From NCBI RefSeq assembly GCF_959608125.1, contig NZ_CAUHPG010000009.1:1-64000 (forward strand): a DNA stretch of 64,000 bases, read 5' to 3'. A program made the translations under genes and the position numbers. The first letter of the stretch is position 1. Every line of letters starts with the position of its first letter. The DNA is from an uncultured Slackia sp. GTDB lineage: Bacteria > Actinomycetota > Coriobacteriia > Coriobacteriales > Eggerthellaceae. Below, piece after piece: positions 29,455 through 37,505 of the stretch. The notes below the pieces were generated by a model, which saw only the letters and a list, made by a program, of their open reading frames with translations, made no database searches and was not told where the DNA came from.

Positions 29455-30306
29455 ATGAAAAGCATCAAAGAAACGGTAGCGAAGGTGCTTTTCACGGCTG
29501 CCGCGGGGGTTTCGATCCTCGCGGTTGCCCTGATTTGCGTCTTCCTCTTCGCAAGCGGCATCCCGGCCATCGCCGAGATCGGTCCGCTGGAGTTCCTTAC
29601 CGGCACCGTCTGGAAGCCCGGTAGCGATATCTACGGCATCTTGCCGATGATCTTGGGCAGCATCTACGCCACGTTGGGCGCTCTTGTGATCGGCGTGCCG
29701 ATCGGCCTGTTCTGCGCGGTGTATCTGTCCCGCTTCGCCAGCCCTCGCATCAAGCGCCTTCTGACTCCGGGCGTCGAGCTTCTGGCGGGCATCCCCTCCG
29801 TCATCTACGGCTTCTTCGGACTGGTGGTATTGGTGCCGCTGATCCGCCAGGTGTTCCACGTGCAAGGCATGAGCCTGCTCGCCGCCTCGATCATCTTGGG
29901 CGTCATGATTCTGCCCACGATCATCACGGTGGCGCGCAACTCGCTCGATGCCGTGCCCGAGAGCTATTACGAGGGCGCGCTGGCCCTTGGTGCCGACCAC
30001 GAGCGTAGCGTCTTCCGTGTGCTCGTTCCCGCTGCAGGTTCGGGCATCATGGCAGGCGTCGTTTTGGGCGTCGGCCGCGCCATCGGCGAAACCATGGCCG
30101 TCGTGATGATCGCAGGCAACCAGGTTCAGATTCCCGACAGCCTGCTCGACGGCGTCCGCACCCTTACCACCAACATCGTCATGGAGATGGGCTACGCCGC
30201 CGACCTGCACAGGGACGCCTTGATCGCGACCGCGGTCGTGCTGTTCGTGTTCGTCCTGGTGATCAATCTGGTGTTCGCTGCCCTGAATGCGAGGTCGAGG
30301 AAGTAA
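29455..30306 (+). CDS. pstC: Phosphate ABC transporter permease PstC
   Basis: A 283-residue inner-membrane permease with about six transmembrane helices and the EAA-type cytoplasmic loop ALALGADHERSVFRVLVPAA. GIPSVIYGFFGL is the conserved Pst permease motif. It begins 15 bases after pstS; its own Shine-Dalgarno is weak. It pairs with PstA to form the phosphate channel. Its stop overlaps the pstA start by one base. Confidence 0.95.
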   Translation: MKSIKETVAKVLFTAAAGVSILAVALICVFLFASGIPAIAEIGPLEFLTGTVWKPGSDIYGILPMILGSIYATLGALVIGVPIGLFCAVYLSRFASPRIKRLLTPGVELLAGIPSVIYGFFGLVVLVPLIRQVFHVQGMSLLAASIILGVMILPTIITVARNSLDAVPESYYEGALALGADHERSVFRVLVPAAGSGIMAGVVLGVGRAIGETMAVVMIAGNQVQIPDSLLDGVRTLTTNIVMEMGYAADLHRDALIATAVVLFVFVLVINLVFAALNARSRK

Positions 30307-31193
30307 TGGAACAGAAAACCAATCCTGCGAACGCGATGCCCGGGGGCATGGCGAAAAGCGCTCCTAAAAAGCCTCGCCGCAAGGTCTCTTCGCGTATCCT
30401 GGGCGCGCTTGTGCGCATCGCCGCCCTGGCGACGGCTGCGACGCTCGTGGCGATCGTCGGCTACATCCTTGTCATGGGCATCCCCGCGTTCAACCCCGAC
30501 CTGTTCGCCCTGGAGTACAACTCCCAGAACGTGTCGATGCTTCCGTCGCTGGTGAACACCCTGCTCGCCGTGGCCCTGACCTTGGTGATCGCCGTGCCTT
30601 TGGGCGTCATGGCGGCCATCTTCTTGGTCGAATACACCACGCGCGGCAATAAGTTCGTCAAGGTGGTCCGCATCACCGCCGAAACCTTGGCGGGCATTCC
30701 CTCCATCGTGTACGGCTTGTTCGGCATGCTGTTCTTCGTCACGTTCCTCGGCTGGGGCCTCTCGCTTCTGTCGGGCTGCCTGACGCTGGCGATCATGGTT
30801 TTGCCTACGATCATGCGCACCACCGAAGAGGCGCTGCGCTCCGTGCCCGACTCCTATCGCGAAGGCAGCTTCGGTCTGGGCGCGGGTCGTTTGCGCACCG
30901 TGCTTTCGGTCGTGCTTCCGCCCGCCATGCCCGGCATCCTCGGCGGCATCATCTTGTCGATCGGCCGCATCGTCGGCGAATCGGCGGCGCTCATCTTCAC
31001 GGCGGGCACCGTCGCCGCTATCCCGGGCGGACTGTTCGACTCGGTGCGCACCATGTCGGTCCATATGTATGTGCTTTCCTGTGAGGGCCTGCATATCGAT
31101 GCGACCTACGCCACCGCCGTCGTGTTGCTCGTCATCGTCGTCGGCATCAACGCTTTGGCGTCGTTCGCCGCCAAGCGTCTGACCAAAGTCTAG
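30306..31193 (+). CDS. pstA: Phosphate ABC transporter permease PstA
   Basis: A 295-residue permease, partner of PstC. It has a cytoplasmic N-terminus of about 35 residues (Lys/Pro-rich), about six transmembrane helices, the GIPSIVYGLFGM motif and the EAA loop GSFGLGAGRLRTVLSVVLPPA. The start codon shares one base with the pstC stop (TAATG), so the two are translationally coupled. Confidence 0.95.
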   Translation: MEQKTNPANAMPGGMAKSAPKKPRRKVSSRILGALVRIAALATAATLVAIVGYILVMGIPAFNPDLFALEYNSQNVSMLPSLVNTLLAVALTLVIAVPLGVMAAIFLVEYTTRGNKFVKVVRITAETLAGIPSIVYGLFGMLFFVTFLGWGLSLLSGCLTLAIMVLPTIMRTTEEALRSVPDSYREGSFGLGAGRLRTVLSVVLPPAMPGILGGIILSIGRIVGESAALIFTAGTVAAIPGGLFDSVRTMSVHMYVLSCEGLHIDATYATAVVLLVIVVGINALASFAAKRLTKV

Positions 31194-31332
31194 TGCGACA
31201 GGCTTTCGCGTCGGGGCGACGGTCGGGTCCGTAAGGTTTTCGACGGGCTTGGCCGCCGCTCGTCAGAGGCGTGATGCCGTTGCGGTGAATACCGGGCGCC
31301 GACCGGGCGCCTTTCAAGAAAGGAACGAACGC

Positions 31333-32148
31333 GTGAGCGAAATCAAACAGGCGCCTGCAGCCTGCGTCCCGACGCCTCCCGAGGGGTCGGCGGAAGAGAC
31401 CAAGATCGCGGTCCAGAACCTCGATCTGTTCTACGGCGACTTCCATGCGCTGCATGGCGTGAATATGGATATCCCTGCCAATCAGATCACGGCATTCATC
31501 GGCCCCTCCGGCTGCGGCAAATCGACGCTGCTGCGCACGCTTAACCGCATGAACGACCTGGTCGAAGGCTGCCGTATCGAGGGCGTCGTGGCTCTCGACG
31601 GCGACAACATCTACGCCAAAGGAACCGACGTCAACCACCTGCGCCGCCGCGTCGGCATGGTGTTCCAGAAGCCCAATCCTTTCCCCATGAGCGTCTATGA
31701 CAACGTGGCCTTCGGTCCGCGTACGCATGGCATCAAGGGTAAAGAAGAGCTCGACGCTATCGTCGAAAACGCCCTGCGCAAGGCCGCCATCTGGGACGAG
31801 CTCAAGGACCGCCTCAAGAAGAGCGCCCTGGGCCTGTCCGGCGGCCAGCAGCAGCGCCTGTGCATCGCCCGTGCTCTGGCTGTCGAGCCCGAGGTCTTGT
31901 TGATGGACGAGGCCACAAGCGCCCTCGATCCGCTTTCCACGGGCCGCATCGAGGATTTGGCTGTCGAGCTGAAGAAGGATTACACCGTCGTCATGGTGAC
32001 CCACAATATGCAGCAGGCCGCGCGTATTTCCGACAAGTGCGCGTTCTTCCTGCTGGGCGATTTGGTGGAATACGGCGATACTCAGACGCTGTTCAGCCAT
32101 CCGGTGGACAAGCGTACCGAAGACTACATCACAGGAAGGTTCGGCTAA
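31333..32148 (+). CDS. pstB: Phosphate ABC transporter ATPase PstB
   Basis: A 271-residue ATPase energising phosphate import. Walker A GPSGCGKST, Q-loop MVFQKPNPFPMS (diagnostic of PstB), signature LSGGQQQR and Walker B LLMDEATSALDP. I chose GTG 31333, with AAGAAAGGA upstream, because an N-terminus of about 30 residues before the ATPase core is normal; the longer frame from 31249 lies in untranslated sequence after pstA. phoU follows after four bases. Confidence 0.95.
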   Translation: MSEIKQAPAACVPTPPEGSAEETKIAVQNLDLFYGDFHALHGVNMDIPANQITAFIGPSGCGKSTLLRTLNRMNDLVEGCRIEGVVALDGDNIYAKGTDVNHLRRRVGMVFQKPNPFPMSVYDNVAFGPRTHGIKGKEELDAIVENALRKAAIWDELKDRLKKSALGLSGGQQQRLCIARALAVEPEVLLMDEATSALDPLSTGRIEDLAVELKKDYTVVMVTHNMQQAARISDKCAFFLLGDLVEYGDTQTLFSHPVDKRTEDYITGRFG

Positions 32149-32152
32149 GCCA

Positions 32153-32812
32153 ATGATGAGGACTGTTTTCCAGCACGAACTGTCGCTACTCGACGCCCAG
32201 ATGCTCGTCATGGCGTCATCGATGGAAGAGGCCGTGGTTTCCGCGGTCAAGGTGATCGAGGAGCGCGACGCGGAGCTTGCCGCACGGGTGATCGAAGGCG
32301 ACGACGATATCGACCGTCAAGAGCGCGATGTCGAGAGCCTGTGCTTGAAGCTGCTGCTCACCCAGCAGCCCGTCGCAAGCGACTTGCGCCATGTCTCGTC
32401 CGCCCTTAAGATGGTCGGCGATATGGAGCGTATCGGCGACCAGGCGGCCGACATCTGCGATACCATGCTCGCGATCGACGGTCCGATCGACGCCCGTCTT
32501 TCGGGCCATCTGCGCGGCATGGCCGAGCGGGCTTGCGCCATGGTGCATGATGCGGTCGAAGCGTTCGTCGAAAGCGACATAGCCAAGGCGCGCGCGGTCA
32601 TCGGTTCCGACGAGCAGGTGGACGAGCTGTTCGCCAAGGTCAAGGCCGATGTCATCGCGGCCATCAAAGACGATTCCGAGCCCGCCAACAGCCTGATCGA
32701 GGCATTGATGGCGGCGAAATATCTCGAACGCATCGCCGACCATGCCGAAAACGTCGCCGAATGGGTCGAGTACGGATTGACGGGCATGCACAAAGGAGAC
32801 CTGATCGGATGA
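32153..32812 (+). CDS. phoU: Phosphate signalling protein PhoU
   Basis: A 219-residue all-helical protein with two PhoU repeats, each with a metal-binding E/DxxxD-type patch (MVGDMERIGDQAADI near residue 90 and YLERIADHAENVAEW near residue 190). PhoU passes the state of the Pst transporter to the histidine kinase and limits phosphate uptake. Its stop overlaps the response-regulator start (ATGA), placing the sensor system in the same transcript. Confidence 0.95.
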   Translation: MMRTVFQHELSLLDAQMLVMASSMEEAVVSAVKVIEERDAELAARVIEGDDDIDRQERDVESLCLKLLLTQQPVASDLRHVSSALKMVGDMERIGDQAADICDTMLAIDGPIDARLSGHLRGMAERACAMVHDAVEAFVESDIAKARAVIGSDEQVDELFAKVKADVIAAIKDDSEPANSLIEALMAAKYLERIADHAENVAEWVEYGLTGMHKGDLIG

Positions 32813-33543
32813 TCTACTACCTCGAGGACGACGAACAGATTCGCAACCTGACGCTGTATACGCTGGCGCAGACTGGGCATGAGACGCGTGGATTCGCTTG
32901 TGCGAGCGAGCTGTACGAGGCGCTCGAGCAGGCCGTGCCCGACCTGTTCATCCTCGATGTGATGCTTCCGGGCGAGGACGGCATCTCGGTGCTTAAGAAG
33001 CTGCGAGGCCGCCCCGATACCGAAAACGTTCCCGTGATGATGCTCACGGCGAAATCGACCGAGTTCGATACGGTGCTCGGTTTGGATTCGGGCGCCGACG
33101 ATTATCTGGCGAAGCCGTTCGGCATGATGGAGCTGCTTTCTCGCGTGAATGCGCTGCTGCGTCGCGTGCGTCGAGATGCCGAATTGGCCCGCCAGGCCTC
33201 GGATGCGGCCTCGGAGCGCTCCGAGGCCGTCGAAAAGGCCGACATCATGGATGCAGGCCCCATCCATCTGGATGCGGCGCGCTATGTGGTCGAGGTTGCG
33301 GGCGTCGAGGTGCGCTTGACGCACAAGGAGTTCGAGACTCTGCGCTTCCTTATGCATAATCGCGGCATCGTGGTGTCGCGCGGACAGCTGCTCGATCAGG
33401 TGTGGGGCTACGAGGTGGCGGGAGAGACCCGTACGGTGGACGCCCACATCCAGACGCTCCGCAAAAAACTCGGCGAAGCCGATTCCCAGGCCGCCTTGCT
33501 TATCGAGACGGTCCGCGGCGTCGGATACCGCATGAAGGGGTAG
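32809..33543 (+). CDS. OmpR-family response regulator, PhoB/RegX3-like
   Basis: A 244-residue regulator: receiver domain with acidic pair ED(D) at 6-8, phospho-acceptor D50 (LFILDVMLPG), Lys in YLAKPFG, then an unusually charged linker and a winged-helix DNA-binding domain (LTHKEFETLRFL to RGVGYRMKG). Start at 32809, sharing ATGA with phoU, has AAAGGAG upstream; the longer frame runs inside phoU. Given the operon, this is the expected activator of the pst promoter under phosphate limitation. Confidence 0.92.
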   Translation: MIYYLEDDEQIRNLTLYTLAQTGHETRGFACASELYEALEQAVPDLFILDVMLPGEDGISVLKKLRGRPDTENVPVMMLTAKSTEFDTVLGLDSGADDYLAKPFGMMELLSRVNALLRRVRRDAELARQASDAASERSEAVEKADIMDAGPIHLDAARYVVEVAGVEVRLTHKEFETLRFLMHNRGIVVSRGQLLDQVWGYEVAGETRTVDAHIQTLRKKLGEADSQAALLIETVRGVGYRMKG

Positions 33544-33545
33544 CC

Positions 33546-35003
33546 ATGACCGCCTCTTTCGAAGGGATCGCCCCGTCTCAGGCCGGGGCAGGCGAGCGCG
33601 GCTCCGAGAAGGGGCCGCGTCGTTCGTTGTCGCGTACGATCGCGCGTACGGTCATGGCCGCCACCGCCGGCGTCGCTATCGCATGCGTCGTTCTGTTCGC
33701 GATCGCGTTCTATTATGCGGTCGACGAGCGTGCGGCAAGCGACCTCGAGGCCGAATGCGAGGCGTTCGCCGCGGTGATCGACGAGAAGGGAAGCGGCAGG
33801 GAAACCGTCCTCGCGCTGCTTCGCCACGATGCGGCGGTGGTGCCGGCCGACACGAGGGTCACGCTCATCGGCGAAGACGGTTCGGTGCTGTTCGACAACC
33901 GGGCCGACGCCGCCGTGCTCGACAATCATGCGATGCGCCCCGAGGTCATCCAGGCCATGGAAACGGGCGAGGGCAGGTCGGGCCGTTATTCCGAGACGCT
34001 GCAGAAAGAGACGCTGTACCACTGCATCAGGCTCTCCGAGGGCTCCATCCTGCGCCTGGCCGTCACGCAGGCAAGCGTATGGGGCGTGCTGCAGTCGCTG
34101 TTCGTGCCGTATGTGGGAGTCTTGATCGCGGCGGTGCTGGCCGCATTCCTGGCGGCATGGGCGATTTCGCGCAAGATAGCGTCGGAATTCTCAGCGGTCG
34201 ATTTGGACCGCCCTCTCGAAAACGAAGCGCCTCAGGAGCTCGTTCCCTTGCTCGATCGCCTTGAGGCGCAGAAGAAAAGCATCGACGCCCAGGCTGCGGA
34301 ACGTCGTCGGTTCACGGCGAACGTGTCGCACGAGCTGAAAACCCCGCTCACGGTCATCTCCGGCTATGCCGAAATCATCGACCGAGGCATCGCACGTCCT
34401 GAGGACGTGCAGCGTTTCGTGGGATTGATCCATGACGAGGCGCAGCGCATGAAGGTCCTGGTCGACGAGCTTTTGACGCTATCGCGCCTCGACGACGCGC
34501 AGGATTCTGCGGAAAGCATGACGATCGACATGGATCAGGAGGTGTCGCTGTTCCAGGTCGCGCGCTCCGTCGTCGGCAGGCTCGAACCGTCGGCCGCCCG
34601 CCGCCGTGTCGCGCTTCAGGTCGACGCGCCCGATGACGGGGTGTCGGAAATCGTCGTGAAGGGCAACGCCCGCATGCTCGAGGAGATGGCGCGCAATTTG
34701 GTAGAAAACGCCATCAGGTACAACGTCGAAGGCGGCAGCGTCACGGTGTCGGTGTCGCGCGACCGCCGCGGCGCCCCGATGATGCGCGTGGTCGACACCG
34801 GCGTGGGCATTCCGCCCGAGCTGCGCGAAAAGGTGTTCGAGCGATTCTTCTGCGTCGACGAAAGCCGTTCGAAGGAAACGGGAGGCACGGGTCTCGGTCT
34901 GGCCATCGTCAAGCATGCGGCCCAGCTTCACGGCGCCGCAGTGCGCGTATACGGCAACGACCCGCGCGGAAGCATTTTCGAAGTGACATTCCCGCTTGTC
35001 TAA
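33546..35003 (+). CDS. Sensor histidine kinase, PhoR-like
   Basis: A 485-residue membrane kinase. Two transmembrane helices (about 38-62 and 180-200) bracket an extracytoplasmic sensor domain. There is no PAS domain, a short linker, the phospho-acceptor His262 in VSHELKTPLT, then the HATPase domain with NLVENAIRYN, DTGVGIP and GGTGLGLAIVKH. Start ATG 33546 is two bases after the response-regulator stop. With PhoU and Pst it should respond to phosphate transport activity. Confidence 0.92.
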   Translation: MTASFEGIAPSQAGAGERGSEKGPRRSLSRTIARTVMAATAGVAIACVVLFAIAFYYAVDERAASDLEAECEAFAAVIDEKGSGRETVLALLRHDAAVVPADTRVTLIGEDGSVLFDNRADAAVLDNHAMRPEVIQAMETGEGRSGRYSETLQKETLYHCIRLSEGSILRLAVTQASVWGVLQSLFVPYVGVLIAAVLAAFLAAWAISRKIASEFSAVDLDRPLENEAPQELVPLLDRLEAQKKSIDAQAAERRRFTANVSHELKTPLTVISGYAEIIDRGIARPEDVQRFVGLIHDEAQRMKVLVDELLTLSRLDDAQDSAESMTIDMDQEVSLFQVARSVVGRLEPSAARRRVALQVDAPDDGVSEIVVKGNARMLEEMARNLVENAIRYNVEGGSVTVSVSRDRRGAPMMRVVDTGVGIPPELREKVFERFFCVDESRSKETGGTGLGLAIVKHAAQLHGAAVRVYGNDPRGSIFEVTFPLV

Positions 35004-35011
35004 GAAACCAG

Positions 35012-35037
35012 GGGCCGGCCGCACGCCGGCCCTTTTT
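35012..35037 (+). terminator. Rho-independent terminator of the pst-phoU-two-component operon
   Basis: GGGCCGGC at 35012-35019 pairs with GCCGGCCC at 35025-35032, loop CGCAC, followed by five T's at 35033-35037. Confidence 0.92.
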
Positions 35038-35141
35038 ATGCGCGGTATGCCACACTGCGCCTCCGAGCGTCGATCTTTTCGAAATGCCTTTCGCGCCGGG
35101 TGTTTGGTTTTCGGTTGTGGGATAAACTGGCGTCTAAGTCT

Positions 35142-35179
35142 CATCCGTCCGGGCTTTCAGCAAGAATGCCGGACGGATG
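35142..35179 (+). promoter_or_regulatory. Hairpin in the xpt leader
   Basis: CATCCGTCCGG at 35142-35152 pairs perfectly with CCGGACGGATG at 35169-35179, an 11-bp stem with a 16-base loop, ending 38 bases before the xpt start codon. There is no T-run. It could be a leader structure or an operator for a purine regulator. A canonical purine-riboswitch core is not recognisable. Confidence 0.5.
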
Positions 35180-35217
35180 CCGTTCGAATGACGAAGTTTG
35201 AGGAAAGGCGGGATAGG

Positions 35218-35853
35218 GTGAAGCTTCTGGAGGAACGCATCGCTCGCGACGGCGTGGTCAAGGCCGAAGGGGTTTTGAAGGTCGACGGCTTTTTGAACCA
35301 TCAGATGGATATCGACCTTTTCAATGAGATGGGCGCCGAGTTCAAGAGGCTTTTCGCCGATGCACCCATCAATAAGATCCTGACGATCGAGGCGTCGGGC
35401 ATCGGCATCGCCGCCATTGTGGCGCAGCATTTCGGCGTGCCTGTGGTGTTCGCCAAGAAGTCGCAGAGCATCAACCTTGACGGCGACGTGTATTCCACGC
35501 GCATTCAGAGTTTTACGCACGGCAAGGTGTTCAATGTGATCGTGTCGAAGAAATTCATCGGACCTGACGACCGCGTGCTGATCATCGACGATTTCCTGGC
35601 GAACGGTTGCGCTCTCGAAGGTCTGATCGACATCGTCGAATCGGCCGGTGCGACGGTCGAGGGCATCGGCATCGCAATCGAGAAGGGTTTCCAGCCCGGC
35701 GGCAAGAACCTGCGCGAACGAGGCTATCGCCTGGAGTCGCTGGCTATCGTGGATTCGATGGACCCCGGCACGGGAACGCTGACGTTTCGCGACCAGTGGC
35801 CGAGCGAAGGCGAAGCGCCCGTTCTCGGCGTGGTCGAGACTATCGAGGCATAG
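35218..35853 (+). CDS. xpt: Xanthine phosphoribosyltransferase
   Basis: A 211-residue enzyme joining xanthine (and guanine) to PRPP to give XMP in purine salvage. Family features: KVDGFLNHQMDIDLF near the start, TIEASGIGIAAI, the PRPP loop VLIIDDFLANG and the FQPGGKNLRERG near the end. The GTG start at 35218 matches the usual Xpt N-terminus (KLLEERIARDGVV) and has AGGAAAGG nine bases upstream; ATG 35188 would add ten residues. The permease gene follows after six bases, a common xpt-permease operon. Confidence 0.93.
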   Translation: MKLLEERIARDGVVKAEGVLKVDGFLNHQMDIDLFNEMGAEFKRLFADAPINKILTIEASGIGIAAIVAQHFGVPVVFAKKSQSINLDGDVYSTRIQSFTHGKVFNVIVSKKFIGPDDRVLIIDDFLANGCALEGLIDIVESAGATVEGIGIAIEKGFQPGGKNLRERGYRLESLAIVDSMDPGTGTLTFRDQWPSEGEAPVLGVVETIEA

Positions 35854-35859
35854 CCGCCT

Positions 35860-37302
35860 ATGAAACAATTCAACCACGCGGAGCTTTACAAGCTCGACGG
35901 CGACGTGCCTTTGCTTCGTTCCGTTCCTTATGGCGTTCAGCATATCCTGGCGATGTTCGTGGCCAATCTCGCCCCGATTTTCATCGTGGCGGGCGTTGCG
36001 GGCCTCGATGACGGCATGACGGGTTCCCTTGTTCAAAGCGCGATGCTGATCGCGGGCATCGGCACGTTGATCCAGCTGTTTCCCGTATGGAGGCTGGGAA
36101 GCGGCCTGCCGATCGTCATGGGCATCAGCTTCACGTTCGTCACGGTGTTGTGCGGCATCGCCGCAACGTACGGCTACAACGCAGCCATCGGCGCCGTCAT
36201 GGTGGGCGGCGTCATCGAGGGCGTGCTGGGCCTGTTCGCCAAATATTGGCGGCGCATCATTTCGCCGATCGTGGCCGCCGTGGTGGTGACGGCCATCGGT
36301 TTCTCGCTGCTCAACGTAGGCGCCGCGTCGTTCGGCGGCGGAAGCGGCGCGCCCGATTTCGGTTCGCCGAGAAATATCGCTTTGGGTAGCATCGCGCTGG
36401 TGTCGTGCTTGGTGTTCCAGATTGCGGCGAAGGGCAAGACCAAGCAGCTCTCGGTATTGTTCGGGCTGGTGGTCGGTTATATCGCCGCATTGCTTATGGG
36501 CGCGGTCGACCTGAGCGGATTCGCGCAGGCCGAACCTCTGGCGCTGCCGCAGTTCATGCCGTTCGCTCCCGAATTCGAGCCCTCCGCCATCATCGCGGTC
36601 ACGCTGATCTTCCTCGTGTCGGCCACCGAGACCATCGGCGACACCTCGGCCATCTCGATGGTGGGTCTGCGTCGCGAAGTGCGCGAGAGGGAGCTTTCGG
36701 GATCGATCGCCTGCGACGGCTTCGTAAGCTCGCTTTCGGCCTGCTTCGGCTGCCTTCCGATCACGTCGTTCAGTCAGAACGTAGGCCTTGTGGCCATGAC
36801 GAAAGTGGTCAATCGCAAGGCGATCGCCACGGGCGCCGTCATCATGATTGCGGCGGGTTTCCTGCCGATCATCGGCGTGGTGTTCTCGTCTTTGCCCGAG
36901 GCCGTGTTGGGCGGCTGCACCATCATGATGTTCGGCAACATCATCGTGAGCGGCTTTCAGATGATCGCCCGCGCCGGATTCACGCAGCGCAATATTCTGA
37001 TCGCGGCGCTCTCGCTGTCGATCGGCATCGGCTTCACCCAGGTGTCCGACATCTTCGTCCTGCTGCCCGAAATGCTGCAGAACGTTTTCGCGGATAACTG
37101 CGTCGCCGTGGTGTTCTTGGTGGCCGTCGTAGTCAATCTGGCGCTTCCGAAGACCATCTCGATCGACGGCGCCGAGCTTGCCGGCGAAGCCGAGCGGCAG
37201 CTTGAGGACAGCCGCCTCGAAGGGGACGACGAAACGGACGCCGATGCGTCGGGGGACGGCCTGGGCGGTTCGAACGGGAAGCGACATGCGGCGCTAGGCT
37301 AA
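35860..37302 (+). CDS. NCS2-family purine permease, probably xanthine
   Basis: A 480-residue transporter of the nucleobase-cation-symport-2 family with about fourteen transmembrane segments. The signature region VSATETIGDTSAISMVG with its conserved Glu is present near residues 250-266, and SFSQNVGLVAMTKVVNRKA near 305-323. Pairing with xpt makes xanthine the likely substrate (PbuX-like). The last 50 residues form an acidic, probably disordered tail. Confidence 0.9.
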   Translation: MKQFNHAELYKLDGDVPLLRSVPYGVQHILAMFVANLAPIFIVAGVAGLDDGMTGSLVQSAMLIAGIGTLIQLFPVWRLGSGLPIVMGISFTFVTVLCGIAATYGYNAAIGAVMVGGVIEGVLGLFAKYWRRIISPIVAAVVVTAIGFSLLNVGAASFGGGSGAPDFGSPRNIALGSIALVSCLVFQIAAKGKTKQLSVLFGLVVGYIAALLMGAVDLSGFAQAEPLALPQFMPFAPEFEPSAIIAVTLIFLVSATETIGDTSAISMVGLRREVRERELSGSIACDGFVSSLSACFGCLPITSFSQNVGLVAMTKVVNRKAIATGAVIMIAAGFLPIIGVVFSSLPEAVLGGCTIMMFGNIIVSGFQMIARAGFTQRNILIAALSLSIGIGFTQVSDIFVLLPEMLQNVFADNCVAVVFLVAVVVNLALPKTISIDGAELAGEAERQLEDSRLEGDDETDADASGDGLGGSNGKRHAALG

Positions 37303-37371
37303 CTGCGTTCGTTCGCTTTCTCTGACCGAGGCGACGACCTCTATCGATGATGCTTTCGTATCGACTGCGTT

Positions 37372-37412
37372 GCCCGGCCTCGCGACGGCTTGACGCCGAA
37401 GCGAGGCCGGGC
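37372..37412 (+). terminator. Hairpin after the purine permease
   Basis: GCCCGGCCTCGC at 37372-37383 pairs with GCGAGGCCGGGC at 37401-37412; the loop has its own small CGGC/GCCG stem. Only ATCTTT follows, so U-tract strength is modest. Confidence 0.7.
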
Positions 37413-37427
37413 ATCTTTGTGTAATGA

Positions 37428-37457
37428 TTGTTATACAGAAATCCTGTATCGTAAAAT
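37428..37457 (+). promoter_or_regulatory. Promoter with operator for the MFS-CBS gene
   Basis: TTGTTA at 37428-37433 (-35), an 18-bp spacer and TAAAAT at 37452-37457 (-10). The spacer holds an inverted repeat, ATACAG at 37433-37438 and CTGTAT at 37444-37449. A second palindrome, ATAGAA-A-TTCTAT, lies at 37475-37487 in the 5' leader. The A/T-rich block stands out from its surroundings. Confidence 0.65.
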
Positions 37458-37505
37458 AATCCGTTACGTCCGAAATAGAAATTCTATCTTCACAGGAGGT
37501 AACGT

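Noticed and set aside
35038..35217. Purine riboswitch in the xpt leader
   Set aside because: Conserved loop and junction bases of the purine aptamer are not recognisable; only a hairpin is supported.
35134..37287. 717-codon minus-strand frame across xpt and the purine permease
   Set aside because: Crosses two recognised genes on the opposite strand; shadow.
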